Shown here piece by piece: positions 7,595-14,293 of a stretch of DNA of 31,203 bases. The stretch's first letter is position 1. Every line of letters starts with the position of its first letter. The notes beneath the pieces were generated by a model. That model ran no database searches, was not told the origin of the DNA, and saw only the letters and a list, made by a program, of their open reading frames with translations. The translations under genes were made by a program, and so were the position numbers. This stretch comes from Bacteroidales bacterium (GTDB lineage Bacteria > Bacteroidota > Bacteroidia > Bacteroidales > UBA932): NCBI GenBank assembly GCA_017509375.1, contig JAFWPT010000472.1, forward strand, positions 1 through 31,203. Direction: 5' to 3'.

Positions 7595-8467
7595 CTACAC
7601 GAGGGTCCGTATCTTGTCGCTGACCGCTTCGGGCGAGCTGAGTGAGCAGCGCGCACATTCCTGCCCGAACCGGGCGGCTTCCACGGCTCCGGCTTGCGGC
7701 CCGGCGTGCACAATTCCGGCAAGCAGTGCATCTCCGGCGCCCGTAGTGTTCACGATTCCTGTCACCGGCAGGGCGGGCAGCTGCGTCTGCTCTCCGTCTT
7801 CCCGCACTATCACGCCTTCGGAGCCCATGCTCACGTACAGCCGCTGGATGTAACTGTCGTAAGTGCCGTCTTGCGGCAGGAGCACCTCGGCTTCGAGCCG
7901 GTTGCACTTCACGGCAAACACCTTGTTGTCGGAGAACCGGGTCATCTGCAAGGCCTCGCGCAAGCGTCCCACCTTGGCGGAAGATACAGCGTCCAGATAG
8001 AGGGGAGGGATGCATCCGCCCACCAGGAAGCTGAGAGTGTCGGCCGGAAGGTTGGCGTCGGCGACCACCGCATCCGCCCGGTTTATGGCCTCCATGCGGC
8101 TTTCCAGCCACTCCGGCGTCATGAGTCCGGTGACAGCCATGTCCGCCACCCCGCCCATCAGTTCGCCGTCGTAGCCGTTTATGCTCACGAAGCAGGCGTT
8201 GCGGGCGCCGCTCCTGGTCTCGCTGAGGGAAAGGTCTATTCCGAGCGATTTGCAGTTGTCCTTCAGGATGCTGCCGAAGCTGTCCGCTCCGAAAATGGTG
8301 ATGAAGCTCACCTCGTCTCCAAGCAGGGCAAGATTATGGGCTATATTGCGCCCGACACCTCCCGGAGCGGTACGTACAGTGCCGGGATTGGAGTCGCGGG
8401 CGACAAAAGGTCCTGCGGTCGTGGCGCTGATATCCATGTTGGCGCCACCGATGACTATAATCTTCAT
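7595..8467 (-). CDS. psuK: PfkB-family sugar/nucleoside kinase, probable pseudouridine kinase
   Basis: The 290 residues have the two PfkB signatures: a Gly-rich segment GGVGRNIAHNLALLG at 36-50 and NTTGAGDALLAGI at 240-252 with the catalytic base Asp246. The start MKIIVIGGANMDIS is the normal PfkB opening, which fixes the start at 8467. PfkB kinases differ in substrate. Here the assignment rests on the divergent psuG, since PsuK makes pseudouridine-5'-phosphate and PsuG splits it to uracil and ribose-5-phosphate. Other substrates of the family (ribose, adenosine, inosine) cannot be excluded by sequence reading, and the neighbouring apt and deoD keep a purine nucleoside possible. It is the first gene of the leftward row. 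Confidence 0.85.
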   Translation of the reverse strand: MKIIVIGGANMDISATTAGPFVARDSNPGTVRTAPGGVGRNIAHNLALLGDEVSFITIFGADSFGSILKDNCKSLGIDLSLSETRSGARNACFVSINGYDGELMGGVADMAVTGLMTPEWLESRMEAINRADAVVADANLPADTLSFLVGGCIPPLYLDAVSSAKVGRLREALQMTRFSDNKVFAVKCNRLEAEVLLPQDGTYDSYIQRLYVSMGSEGVIVREDGEQTQLPALPVTGIVNTTGAGDALLAGIVHAGPQAGAVEAARFGQECARCSLSSPEAVSDKIRTLV

Positions 8468-8473
8468 AACCTA

Positions 8474-8481
8474 CAAATATA
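8474..8481 (-). promoter_or_regulatory. Candidate -7 box for psuK and the leftward row
   Basis: Read on the minus strand this is TATATTTG, an exact match to the Bacteroidetes -7 consensus TAnnTTTG. The last base is 7 bp before the psuK ATG (8467), so transcription would start only a few bases before the start codon and the mRNA would be nearly leaderless. No good TTTG -33 element is seen at the usual 19-21 bp spacing. Confidence 0.55.
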
Positions 8482-8503
8482 GTAATTTCCCGCAAAAAAG
8501 ATT

Positions 8504-8511
8504 TATATTTG
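8504..8511 (+). promoter_or_regulatory. Candidate -7 box for psuG-sufB-pnuC
   Basis: TATATTTG matches the Bacteroidetes -7 consensus TAnnTTTG exactly and ends 22 bp before the psuG ATG, giving a predicted 5' leader of roughly 15-20 bases. A clear -33 TTTG at standard spacing is not visible. The box mirrors the one facing psuK. Confidence 0.6.
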
Positions 8512-8533
8512 TAGCTTAACTGTCAAACGGAAG

Positions 8534-9460
8534 ATGAATAAATACTTAGACATATCCCCTGAAGTCCTGCATGCCCTGGAGACCGGGCGCCCGGTCGTGG
8601 CCCTGGAGTCCACTATCATATCCCACGGAATGCCTTATCCGCAAAATGTAGAAACCGCTATGCGGGTGGAGCAGGCGATCCGGGACGAGGGTGCAGTTCC
8701 TGCGACTATAGCCGTCATTGGAGGCCGGCTGAAAGCAGGTCTGAGCGGGGCGGAAATAGAATATCTTGGCAAAAAGGGCCGCGGAGTGGCCAAGGCATCC
8801 CGGCGTGACCTGGCCGTCCTGGTGGCCCGCGGCGAGGATGGAGCGACCACCGTAACCACCACCATGATAATAGCTTACATGGCCGGCATCAAGGTATTTG
8901 CTACAGGCGGAATTGGCGGCGTGCACCGTGGAGCGGAGACCACTATGGATATTTCCGCCGACCTGGAAGAGCTCGCCCATACCCCCGTAATGGTGATTTG
9001 CGCCGGTCCCAAGTCCATCCTGGACCTGGGCCTTACCCTGGAATATCTGGAGACCAAGGGAGTACCTGTAATAGGCTACGGCACGGATGAGCTTCCGGCT
9101 TTTTATACGCGTCGCAGCGGCTTCAAGGTGGATTATCGTATCGACAGTCCGGAAGAGCTGGCGGCTGCTTTCCGGGCGGGCCGCGAGATGGGGCTCGGCG
9201 GCGGCATGCTGGTCACCAACCCCATTCCGGAGGAGTTCTCCATGGATCCGGACCGCATCAACGCCGCTATTGATGAAGCTGTAGAGGAGGCACGCGCCCA
9301 AGGCATCCACGGCAAGGACACCACGCCCTTCCTGCTTGCCCGCATCAAAGACATCACAGGCGGCGACAGCCTCGCATCCAACATCCAGCTGGTACTCAAC
9401 AACGCCCGGCTTGCTGCCCGCACCGCGGCCTGTCTGTGCGACGCCGGCAAAACTCGGTAA
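8534..9460 (+). CDS. psuG: Pseudouridine-5'-phosphate glycosidase
   Basis: The 308-residue length is normal for PsuG (YeiN/IndA family). Characteristic segments are VALESTIISHGMPYP at 22-36 with the catalytic-site Glu25, the TTVTTTM stretch at 105-111, ATGGIGGVHRG at 123-133, D139 in TTMDIS, and CAGPKSILDL at 156-165, where Lys160 corresponds to the lysine that forms the ring-opened ribose intermediate. The enzyme cleaves the C-C glycosidic bond of pseudouridine-5'-phosphate to uracil and ribose-5-phosphate, which disposes of pseudouridine from tRNA and rRNA turnover. It diverges from psuK, and sufB follows after 9 bp. Confidence 0.96.
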   Translation: MNKYLDISPEVLHALETGRPVVALESTIISHGMPYPQNVETAMRVEQAIRDEGAVPATIAVIGGRLKAGLSGAEIEYLGKKGRGVAKASRRDLAVLVARGEDGATTVTTTMIIAYMAGIKVFATGGIGGVHRGAETTMDISADLEELAHTPVMVICAGPKSILDLGLTLEYLETKGVPVIGYGTDELPAFYTRRSGFKVDYRIDSPEELAAAFRAGREMGLGGGMLVTNPIPEEFSMDPDRINAAIDEAVEEARAQGIHGKDTTPFLLARIKDITGGDSLASNIQLVLNNARLAARTAACLCDAGKTR

Positions 9461-9469
9461 TACTACGTC

Positions 9470-10915
9470 ATGGATAACATTATCAAGGATTTACAGGCGC
9501 AGGAATATAAGGAGGGCTTCGTGACGGATGTGGAGCAGGAGTACGTGCCCAAAGGTCTGGACGAAGACATCATACGCCTTATTTCAGCCAAGAAGCAGGA
9601 GCCGCAGTGGCTGCTGGATTTCCGGCTGGATGCTTTCCGCAAGTGGCAGGCGATGAAGGAGCCGCACTGGGGCCATCTTAAGCTGCCGAAAATTGATTAT
9701 CAAGACATTATCTATTATGCCGCGCCCAAGAAAGACAGCGATCGCCCCACTGAGATAGACCCGGCGCTGATGGAGACTTTCGACAAGCTTGGCATCCCTC
9801 TGAAAGAGCGTGAGGTGCTGGCAGGCGTAAAGGGCAAGGAGGTGGCCGTGGACGCCGTATTCGATTCCGTGAGCGTTACCACTACTTTCCGCAAGACGCT
9901 GGCGGACAAGGGGATAATCTTCTGCTCTTTCTCCGAGGCGGTACGCGAGCACCCGGATCTGGTGCGCAAGTATCTGGCTACGGTGGTCCCTGCGGGCGAC
10001 AACTACTTCGCAGCCCTTAATTCGGCCGTATTCTCGGACGGATCTTTCTGCTATGTCCCCAAAGGTGTGGAGTGTCCTATGGAACTGAGCAGCTATTTCC
10101 GCATCAACGCCGCCGGTACGGGTCAGTTCGAGCGTACCCTGATAGTGGCTGACGAGGGGGCGAAACTCAGTTACATGGAAGGCTGCACCGCTCCCATGCG
10201 CGACGAGAACCAGCTGCACGCCGCGGTGGTGGAAATCATAGTGGAAAAAGACGCAGACGTGAAATACAGCACCGTGCAGAACTGGTATCCGGGGGACGCA
10301 CAGGGCCGCGGCGGCATCCTGAACCTGGTGACCAAGCGGGGACTGTGCCGCGGAGCCGGTTCGCATCTCAGCTGGACGCAGGTGGAGACAGGGTCCGCCG
10401 TTACCTGGAAATACCCCAGCACCGTGCTGATGGGCGATTACAGTTCGTCCGAGTTCTACAGCGTGGCCATGACCAACAACCGGCAGCAAGCGGACACCGG
10501 CACCAAAATGATACACATAGGCCGCGGAACCCGCAGCCGGATAGTGTCCAAAGGCATTTCCGCGGGCCATAGCGAGAACAGCTACCGCGGACTTGTGAGG
10601 GTGAATCCCGGAGCTGTGGGAGCCCGCAATTTCTCCCAATGCGATTCCCTGCTGATAGGCTCGCAGTGCGGCGCACACACCTTCCCGGTCATAATGAACC
10701 GCTGTCCCCAGGCGGTGGTGGAACATGAAGCTACCACATCCAAAATCAGCGACGACCAGCTGTTTTATTGCGGCCAGAGAGGCATAGGCCCGGAAGACGC
10801 CACCGCCCTTATTGTCGGCGGTTATGCCCGCGAAGTGCTGAGCCGTCTGCCAATGGAATTTGCTGTTGAGGCCCAGAAACTCCTCAGCGTGTCCCTGGAG
10901 GGGGCTGTAGGATGA
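9470..10915 (+). CDS. sufB: Fe-S cluster assembly scaffold SufB
   Basis: This is a full-length SufB of 481 residues. Recognisable SufB segments include [21 protein letters not shown] (around residues 194-214), YMEGCTAP, the beta-helix core with [17 protein letters not shown], the C-terminal [21 protein letters not shown] with the conserved Cys and His-Glu positions, and the ending [15 protein letters not shown]. SufB forms a SufBC2D complex that builds Fe-S clusters in the cytoplasm. sufC, sufD and sufS normally sit in the same operon, but here the neighbours are psuG (9 bp upstream) and pnuC (overlapping by 4 bp, ATGA). The partners must be encoded elsewhere, or this is a second copy. The reading frame is intact with no sign of decay. 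Confidence 0.95.
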   Translation: MDNIIKDLQAQEYKEGFVTDVEQEYVPKGLDEDIIRLISAKKQEPQWLLDFRLDAFRKWQAMKEPHWGHLKLPKIDYQDIIYYAAPKKDSDRPTEIDPALMETFDKLGIPLKEREVLAGVKGKEVAVDAVFDSVSVTTTFRKTLADKGIIFCSFSEAVREHPDLVRKYLATVVPAGDNYFAALNSAVFSDGSFCYVPKGVECPMELSSYFRINAAGTGQFERTLIVADEGAKLSYMEGCTAPMRDENQLHAAVVEIIVEKDADVKYSTVQNWYPGDAQGRGGILNLVTKRGLCRGAGSHLSWTQVETGSAVTWKYPSTVLMGDYSSSEFYSVAMTNNRQQADTGTKMIHIGRGTRSRIVSKGISAGHSENSYRGLVRVNPGAVGARNFSQCDSLLIGSQCGAHTFPVIMNRCPQAVVEHEATTSKISDDQLFYCGQRGIGPEDATALIVGGYAREVLSRLPMEFAVEAQKLLSVSLEGAVG

Positions 10916-11517
10916 GCTGGGTGGAAATCATATCGGCCGTGCTCGGCCTGAGCTGCGTTTTCCTGGCGGGACGCGGCTCCAAATACAATTTCTGGGTGGG
11001 CTATGCCTACAATATCTTCCTGTTCGTGCTGTTCTGGAACCAGCATCTCTACAGTGCCATGCTGCTGCAGCCGGTGTCGTTCGGCATCAACCTTTACGGG
11101 CACTGGAGATGGACCCATCCCCGGGAGGACGAACGCAGCGCGGCGGACGGCAAGGCCCTTAAAGTAGGAAGCTTGCGGCCGCGTGAAATTGTGTCCCTGC
11201 TGCTTTCGGCAGCGCTTTTCGGCACTCTGTGGGCGCTGGTGCTGGAGTGGCTTCCCCAGCGCTGGCCGGCCGTGTTCGCGGCCGACCCTCAGCCCTGGCT
11301 GGACTCCTACGTGCTGATGGCCACCCTGCTGGCGCAGCTGCTCAGCGCCCGCAAGTGCTGGGAGTGCTGGATAGTGTGGCTGGTGGTAAACCTCTCCAAC
11401 ATAGTCCTTTACATCAGTTCCGGCTTGTACGTTATGCCTATAGTGAGCGCCCTGTACCTGGCCAACGGGGTGTGGTCGCTCATCAGCTGGAGGAACAAAA
11501 ACCGCAGGGGAGAATGA
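10912..11517 (+). CDS. pnuC: PnuC-family vitamin/nucleoside transporter
   Basis: The 201 residues contain about six or seven hydrophobic segments, the usual PnuC topology (roughly 4-22, 28-45, 47-62, 93-110, 130-145, 150-170 and 172-192). The family hallmarks are [11 protein letters not shown] (about 150-160) after an ARK turn, and an aromatic-rich first half with NIFLFVLFW. PnuC proteins carry nicotinamide riboside by facilitated diffusion driven by intracellular phosphorylation; relatives carry thiamine, riboflavin or deoxynucleosides. No nadR, thiamine or riboflavin gene is adjacent. Co-transcription with psuG and facing psuK makes a nucleoside such as pseudouridine a reasonable alternative substrate, but this is inference. 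The start overlaps the sufB stop (ATGA). Confidence 0.88.
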   Translation: MSWVEIISAVLGLSCVFLAGRGSKYNFWVGYAYNIFLFVLFWNQHLYSAMLLQPVSFGINLYGHWRWTHPREDERSAADGKALKVGSLRPREIVSLLLSAALFGTLWALVLEWLPQRWPAVFAADPQPWLDSYVLMATLLAQLLSARKCWECWIVWLVVNLSNIVLYISSGLYVMPIVSALYLANGVWSLISWRNKNRRGE

Positions 11518-11551
11518 TACTTCGATATAATCAGATAATACTCAAATAATT

Positions 11552-14032
11552 ATGTCCATCCGTCGCTTTTTATTGGCACTGACCTGTACTGCCGTTGCGC
11601 TTGTGTCGTGCAAAATGGAGATAGACCTTTCCCAAACCACCGTGCTGGAAGTGAGTCTGGACTCCGGTACAAAAACCCACATGGGCGCCTCCGCCGAAGG
11701 GGAGAGGCCCGTTTACTGGAGCGAAGGCGACCAGCTTTGCCTGAACGGAGTCGTTTCCTCGGCGCTGTCCGGCGTAGGCGGGGCGGTTTCCAGCGCACAA
11801 TTTACCTTCCCCGGCGTTATAAATCCGCCTTTCAGCCTGCTGTACCCTGCATCATTCTATAAAGATGCAGACACAGTCACTTTCCCCGACAGCCAGACTT
11901 GGGTGTCCGGCAGTTTTGCCACCAACACCATGCCCATGTGCGGGTACAGTGCGTCTCCAGGCAGCGGCGTATCTTTGCAGCACCTCGGCGCAGTAGTGCA
12001 CCTGAAAGTCCGGAAAGACTCCGGCGTTGACGCGTCCCGCCTGAGCAGCGTGACCTTCAGCGGACGAGCCGGAGAGCAGGTTTCCGGGGACTTCACCATA
12101 AATTACGAGACCGCCTCCCTGACCGGAGCAGCTGCAAGCGAAGAAGGCCGCACCGTCACCCTCACCCTTTCGGAGAGCCTTTCCGAGAGCAGCGACCTGG
12201 ACCTGTTCCTGGTGGTTCCCGCCGGCACTTATGATTCCGGCTTCCAGGTAGTCCTCACCGATGAATACAACCGCACCATGACCAAGTTCCGCGGCACGTC
12301 CATCACCCTGAACCCCGGCAAGCTTGTAAAGATGCCGCAGTTCAACTTCGTGCCTTCCGGAATCGCCACCGAATTCGGCCTTCCTCCGGTTATCGAAGAC
12401 CAGATTCTGGATGAGTACAACGTGACCGGGCGTGTGGTGGATCAGGCCGGGACCGGTATCTCAGGCGTGATAGCCACCGACGGCCTCCAATGCGTGAGGA
12501 CCGATGCCGACGGCTACTTCTACATGATGAGCGACGTGGCCTCCACCAAGTTCGTATATATCAGCACCCCGTCGGGATACATGCCGCAGGTGGAAAACGG
12601 CGTCCCCAAGTTCTACAAACTGCTGTCCGGCGTCACTCCCTCCGAAGGCATCTACGACATGGGCGACTACACTGTGAGCGCCGTCGCCAATCCTGACCGC
12701 TATACCCTCCTTATTACTGCCGACCCTCAGCCGAGGCAGTACAGCAAATGGAACAACGACCGCATCGCCTACAAGTCCCTGGACGTGTGCGAGGACCTCT
12801 ACCAGGAGCTCAGGGACGTAGCCGGCAGCATTTCCGGCCGTCAGGTGTACGGAATCTGCCTCGGAGACATAGTGCACGAGGATATGAGCCTGTTCGACAA
12901 CTACAGCAGCGCCCTGGCAACCCTTGGCTATCCCACGTACAACATCATAGGCAACCACGACAATGACACGGAGGCAGCCGACGATGCCGCCGGGGCTGTT
13001 CCTTACGAAAACCACTACGGACCCCGCAACTACTCCTTCAACATAGGCGGCATACACTTCGTGATGCTGGACAACCTGATAATGAAGATCAATCCCGACA
13101 ACGGCAACAAGCTCACCGGCTTCGACCAGGGACTCACGGACGATATCTGGACCTGGCTGCAGGCCGACCTTGCATACGTTCCCACAAGCTCCAAACTGAT
13201 GGTCTGCGCCCATTCACCCATGTTCAGGCTCATCAGCGGCAACGAACGTACCAATACCGCAGCCCACGGCGGCAACGACGGTTACGGCGGCCTCCTGAAC
13301 AAGTATGCCGAAGTGCACGCATGGGCAGGCCATACACACGTTGGATTCAACTACAATTATCCTTCCAGCCACAGGCACAAGAGGGTGCAGGTACACACCC
13401 TCGCACGTTCCACCGGAGAGCTCTGGACCAACGAGTATCTTGCCGCCGGTACGCCCCGCGGTTTCACGGTGGTGGAAGTGGATAACGGCAACATTACGTG
13501 GAAATTCCATCCCGTGACCCGCCAGACGGCTGCTTTCGTTGGCGTTACTTCCGGGATCTGTTCTGCCGGAGCTCCGGCCTACAACTGGCGCGACTGGAAC
13601 TACAACTCTTCCGGGGCAGCCGTGATGAAAAAGGGCGGCGCTCTTACCGAAGATTACCAGATGCATGTATATCCCCGCGGAGCATACGGCGACGAGTATG
13701 TTTATGTAAACGTATTCCTGTGGGATGACAAGTGGTCTCTCCCAGTGTGGACTCCCACCGGTGGCGCTCCTGTGGAAATGACCCTGCTGCACGATTCCAA
13801 CGGTGCATACATTTCCGATACGGAGAATATCTACGACCTTGCAAACACCGAAATGAAGACTCATTACAAGTCCAATGTCGGTTTCTTCCGGAATGATGAC
13901 GGTTACCCTGCCAGTGAAGTCGGCGAGATAACCACGATGTTCCGTGCTCCTGCAAGCGCAACTCCCGCCGGAGGAACGGTTACTGTAACCGACCGTTTCG
14001 GAAATGTTTATTCCCAGTCTGTTTCTTGGTGA
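11552..14032 (+). CDS. Lipoprotein: fimbrillin-like head + three-part calcineurin-like phosphoesterase (F-P)
   Basis: The 826 residues start with a lipoprotein signal (VALVSC, Cys20). Residues about 28-270 are a fimbrillin-like (Mfa-like) domain with a KTHMG, VYWSEGDQL, LLYPASFY, GSFATNTMPM, LQHLGAVVHLKV series that recurs in two other proteins of the locus. Residues about 288-372 are a carboxypeptidase-regulatory-like N-domain (VTGRVVDQAGTGISGV). Residues about 384-640 form the metallophosphatase, with D391-P-Q393, G438-D439, G467-N-H-D470, H554 and G593-H-T-H596. The C-terminal domain (about 650-826) ends DRFGNVYSQSVSW. The order matches the MetallophosN-Metallophos-MetallophosC architecture. 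It probably acts at the cell surface on a phosphoester; the substrate is unknown. The gene starts 34 bp after pnuC, so it could be read through from the psuG promoter or have its own. Confidence 0.88.
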   Translation: MSIRRFLLALTCTAVALVSCKMEIDLSQTTVLEVSLDSGTKTHMGASAEGERPVYWSEGDQLCLNGVVSSALSGVGGAVSSAQFTFPGVINPPFSLLYPASFYKDADTVTFPDSQTWVSGSFATNTMPMCGYSASPGSGVSLQHLGAVVHLKVRKDSGVDASRLSSVTFSGRAGEQVSGDFTINYETASLTGAAASEEGRTVTLTLSESLSESSDLDLFLVVPAGTYDSGFQVVLTDEYNRTMTKFRGTSITLNPGKLVKMPQFNFVPSGIATEFGLPPVIEDQILDEYNVTGRVVDQAGTGISGVIATDGLQCVRTDADGYFYMMSDVASTKFVYISTPSGYMPQVENGVPKFYKLLSGVTPSEGIYDMGDYTVSAVANPDRYTLLITADPQPRQYSKWNNDRIAYKSLDVCEDLYQELRDVAGSISGRQVYGICLGDIVHEDMSLFDNYSSALATLGYPTYNIIGNHDNDTEAADDAAGAVPYENHYGPRNYSFNIGGIHFVMLDNLIMKINPDNGNKLTGFDQGLTDDIWTWLQADLAYVPTSSKLMVCAHSPMFRLISGNERTNTAAHGGNDGYGGLLNKYAEVHAWAGHTHVGFNYNYPSSHRHKRVQVHTLARSTGELWTNEYLAAGTPRGFTVVEVDNGNITWKFHPVTRQTAAFVGVTSGICSAGAPAYNWRDWNYNSSGAAVMKKGGALTEDYQMHVYPRGAYGDEYVYVNVFLWDDKWSLPVWTPTGGAPVEMTLLHDSNGAYISDTENIYDLANTEMKTHYKSNVGFFRNDDGYPASEVGEITTMFRAPASATPAGGTVTVTDRFGNVYSQSVSW

Positions 14033-14064
14033 CACACTTCGTGTGGCGCATATAGTTTTTTGCC
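14033..14064 (+). terminator. Possible weak intrinsic terminator after the F-P gene
   Basis: Directly after the stop codon is a short perfect hairpin, CACAC-ttc-GTGTG (14033-14045), followed 9 bases later by a run of six T (14056-14061) and then a long T-rich stretch to 14100. The stem is only 5 bp and the T run is offset, so termination may be partial or absent. This is still the largest break in the right arm apart from the one before susC. Confidence 0.35.
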
Positions 14065-14070
14065 TTTTTC

Positions 14071-14101
14071 TTTGTTTTTTTTAAGTTTTTTTAGATTTTT
14101 G
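14071..14101 (+). promoter_or_regulatory. Weak candidate promoter upstream of the first short peptide
   Basis: A TTTG at 14071-14074 and a TAGATTTTTG at 14092-14101 resemble the Bacteroidetes -33 and -7 elements. The -7 carries extra T residues and the spacing is about 17 bp rather than 19-21. Low sequence complexity here (T-rich) raises the chance of coincidence. No better candidate was seen in the 125-bp gap. Confidence 0.25.
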
Positions 14102-14157
14102 CGTTCTAATATACTGAGAACAAGCATTTGATTATTAAGAACAAATACCATAAGCAC

Positions 14158-14292
14158 ATGCAGATTAATTCATCTTCAAGGGAGACCTACGTCACTCCCT
14201 GTTGCATTTCTTTTAAGATTTGCCCCCGTTCCGGCTTCCTGAACGGTTCTGTCACTATTCCGGCAATTGAAGAAGAAGAGGAGGATTGGTAG
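14158..14292 (+). CDS. Short peptide (44 aa), Y-x-x-P with acidic tail ending in Trp, upstream of F-G lipoprotein
   Basis: An ATG at 14158 opens a 44-codon frame ending at TAG 14290-14292, one base before the ATG of the next gene. The peptide has Y11-V-T-P14, a Cys pair (15-16) and a third Cys (22), a Gly/Ser segment (SGFLNGSVTIP, 25-35) and the tail IEEEEEDW. It has no signal peptide or membrane segment. A second peptide of similar length and layout lies in the same position before another lipoprotein gene at 30464, which is the main reason to call it real. The codons for the Glu-rich tail (GAAGAAGAAGAGGAGG) also form a Shine-Dalgarno-like purine run for the next gene. Part of the similarity may therefore come from translation signals rather than protein selection. 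Function unknown. Confidence 0.55.
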   Translation: MQINSSSRETYVTPCCISFKICPRSGFLNGSVTIPAIEEEEEDW

Positions 14293-14293
14293 T

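Larger units (their letters stand above)
8471..8514. repeat. Perfect 11-bp inverted repeat spanning the divergent psuK/psuG promoters
   Basis: The left arm CTACAAATATA (8471-8481) and right arm TATATTTGTAG (8504-8514) are exact reverse complements separated by 22 bp. Each arm contains a Bacteroidetes -7 element facing outward. The arms could be a shared operator for a dimeric regulator, or simply two copies of a strong -7 box. No candidate regulator gene is present in the window. Confidence 0.8.

Noticed and set aside
9584..10726. A 380-codon minus-strand frame over sufB
   Set aside because: It is a shadow of a highly conserved sufB with no recognisable protein features.
14047..14157. RNA gene or riboswitch in the gap before the first short peptide
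   Set aside because: Apart from the small hairpin the stretch is T-rich low-complexity sequence without paired segments that would suggest a structured RNA.
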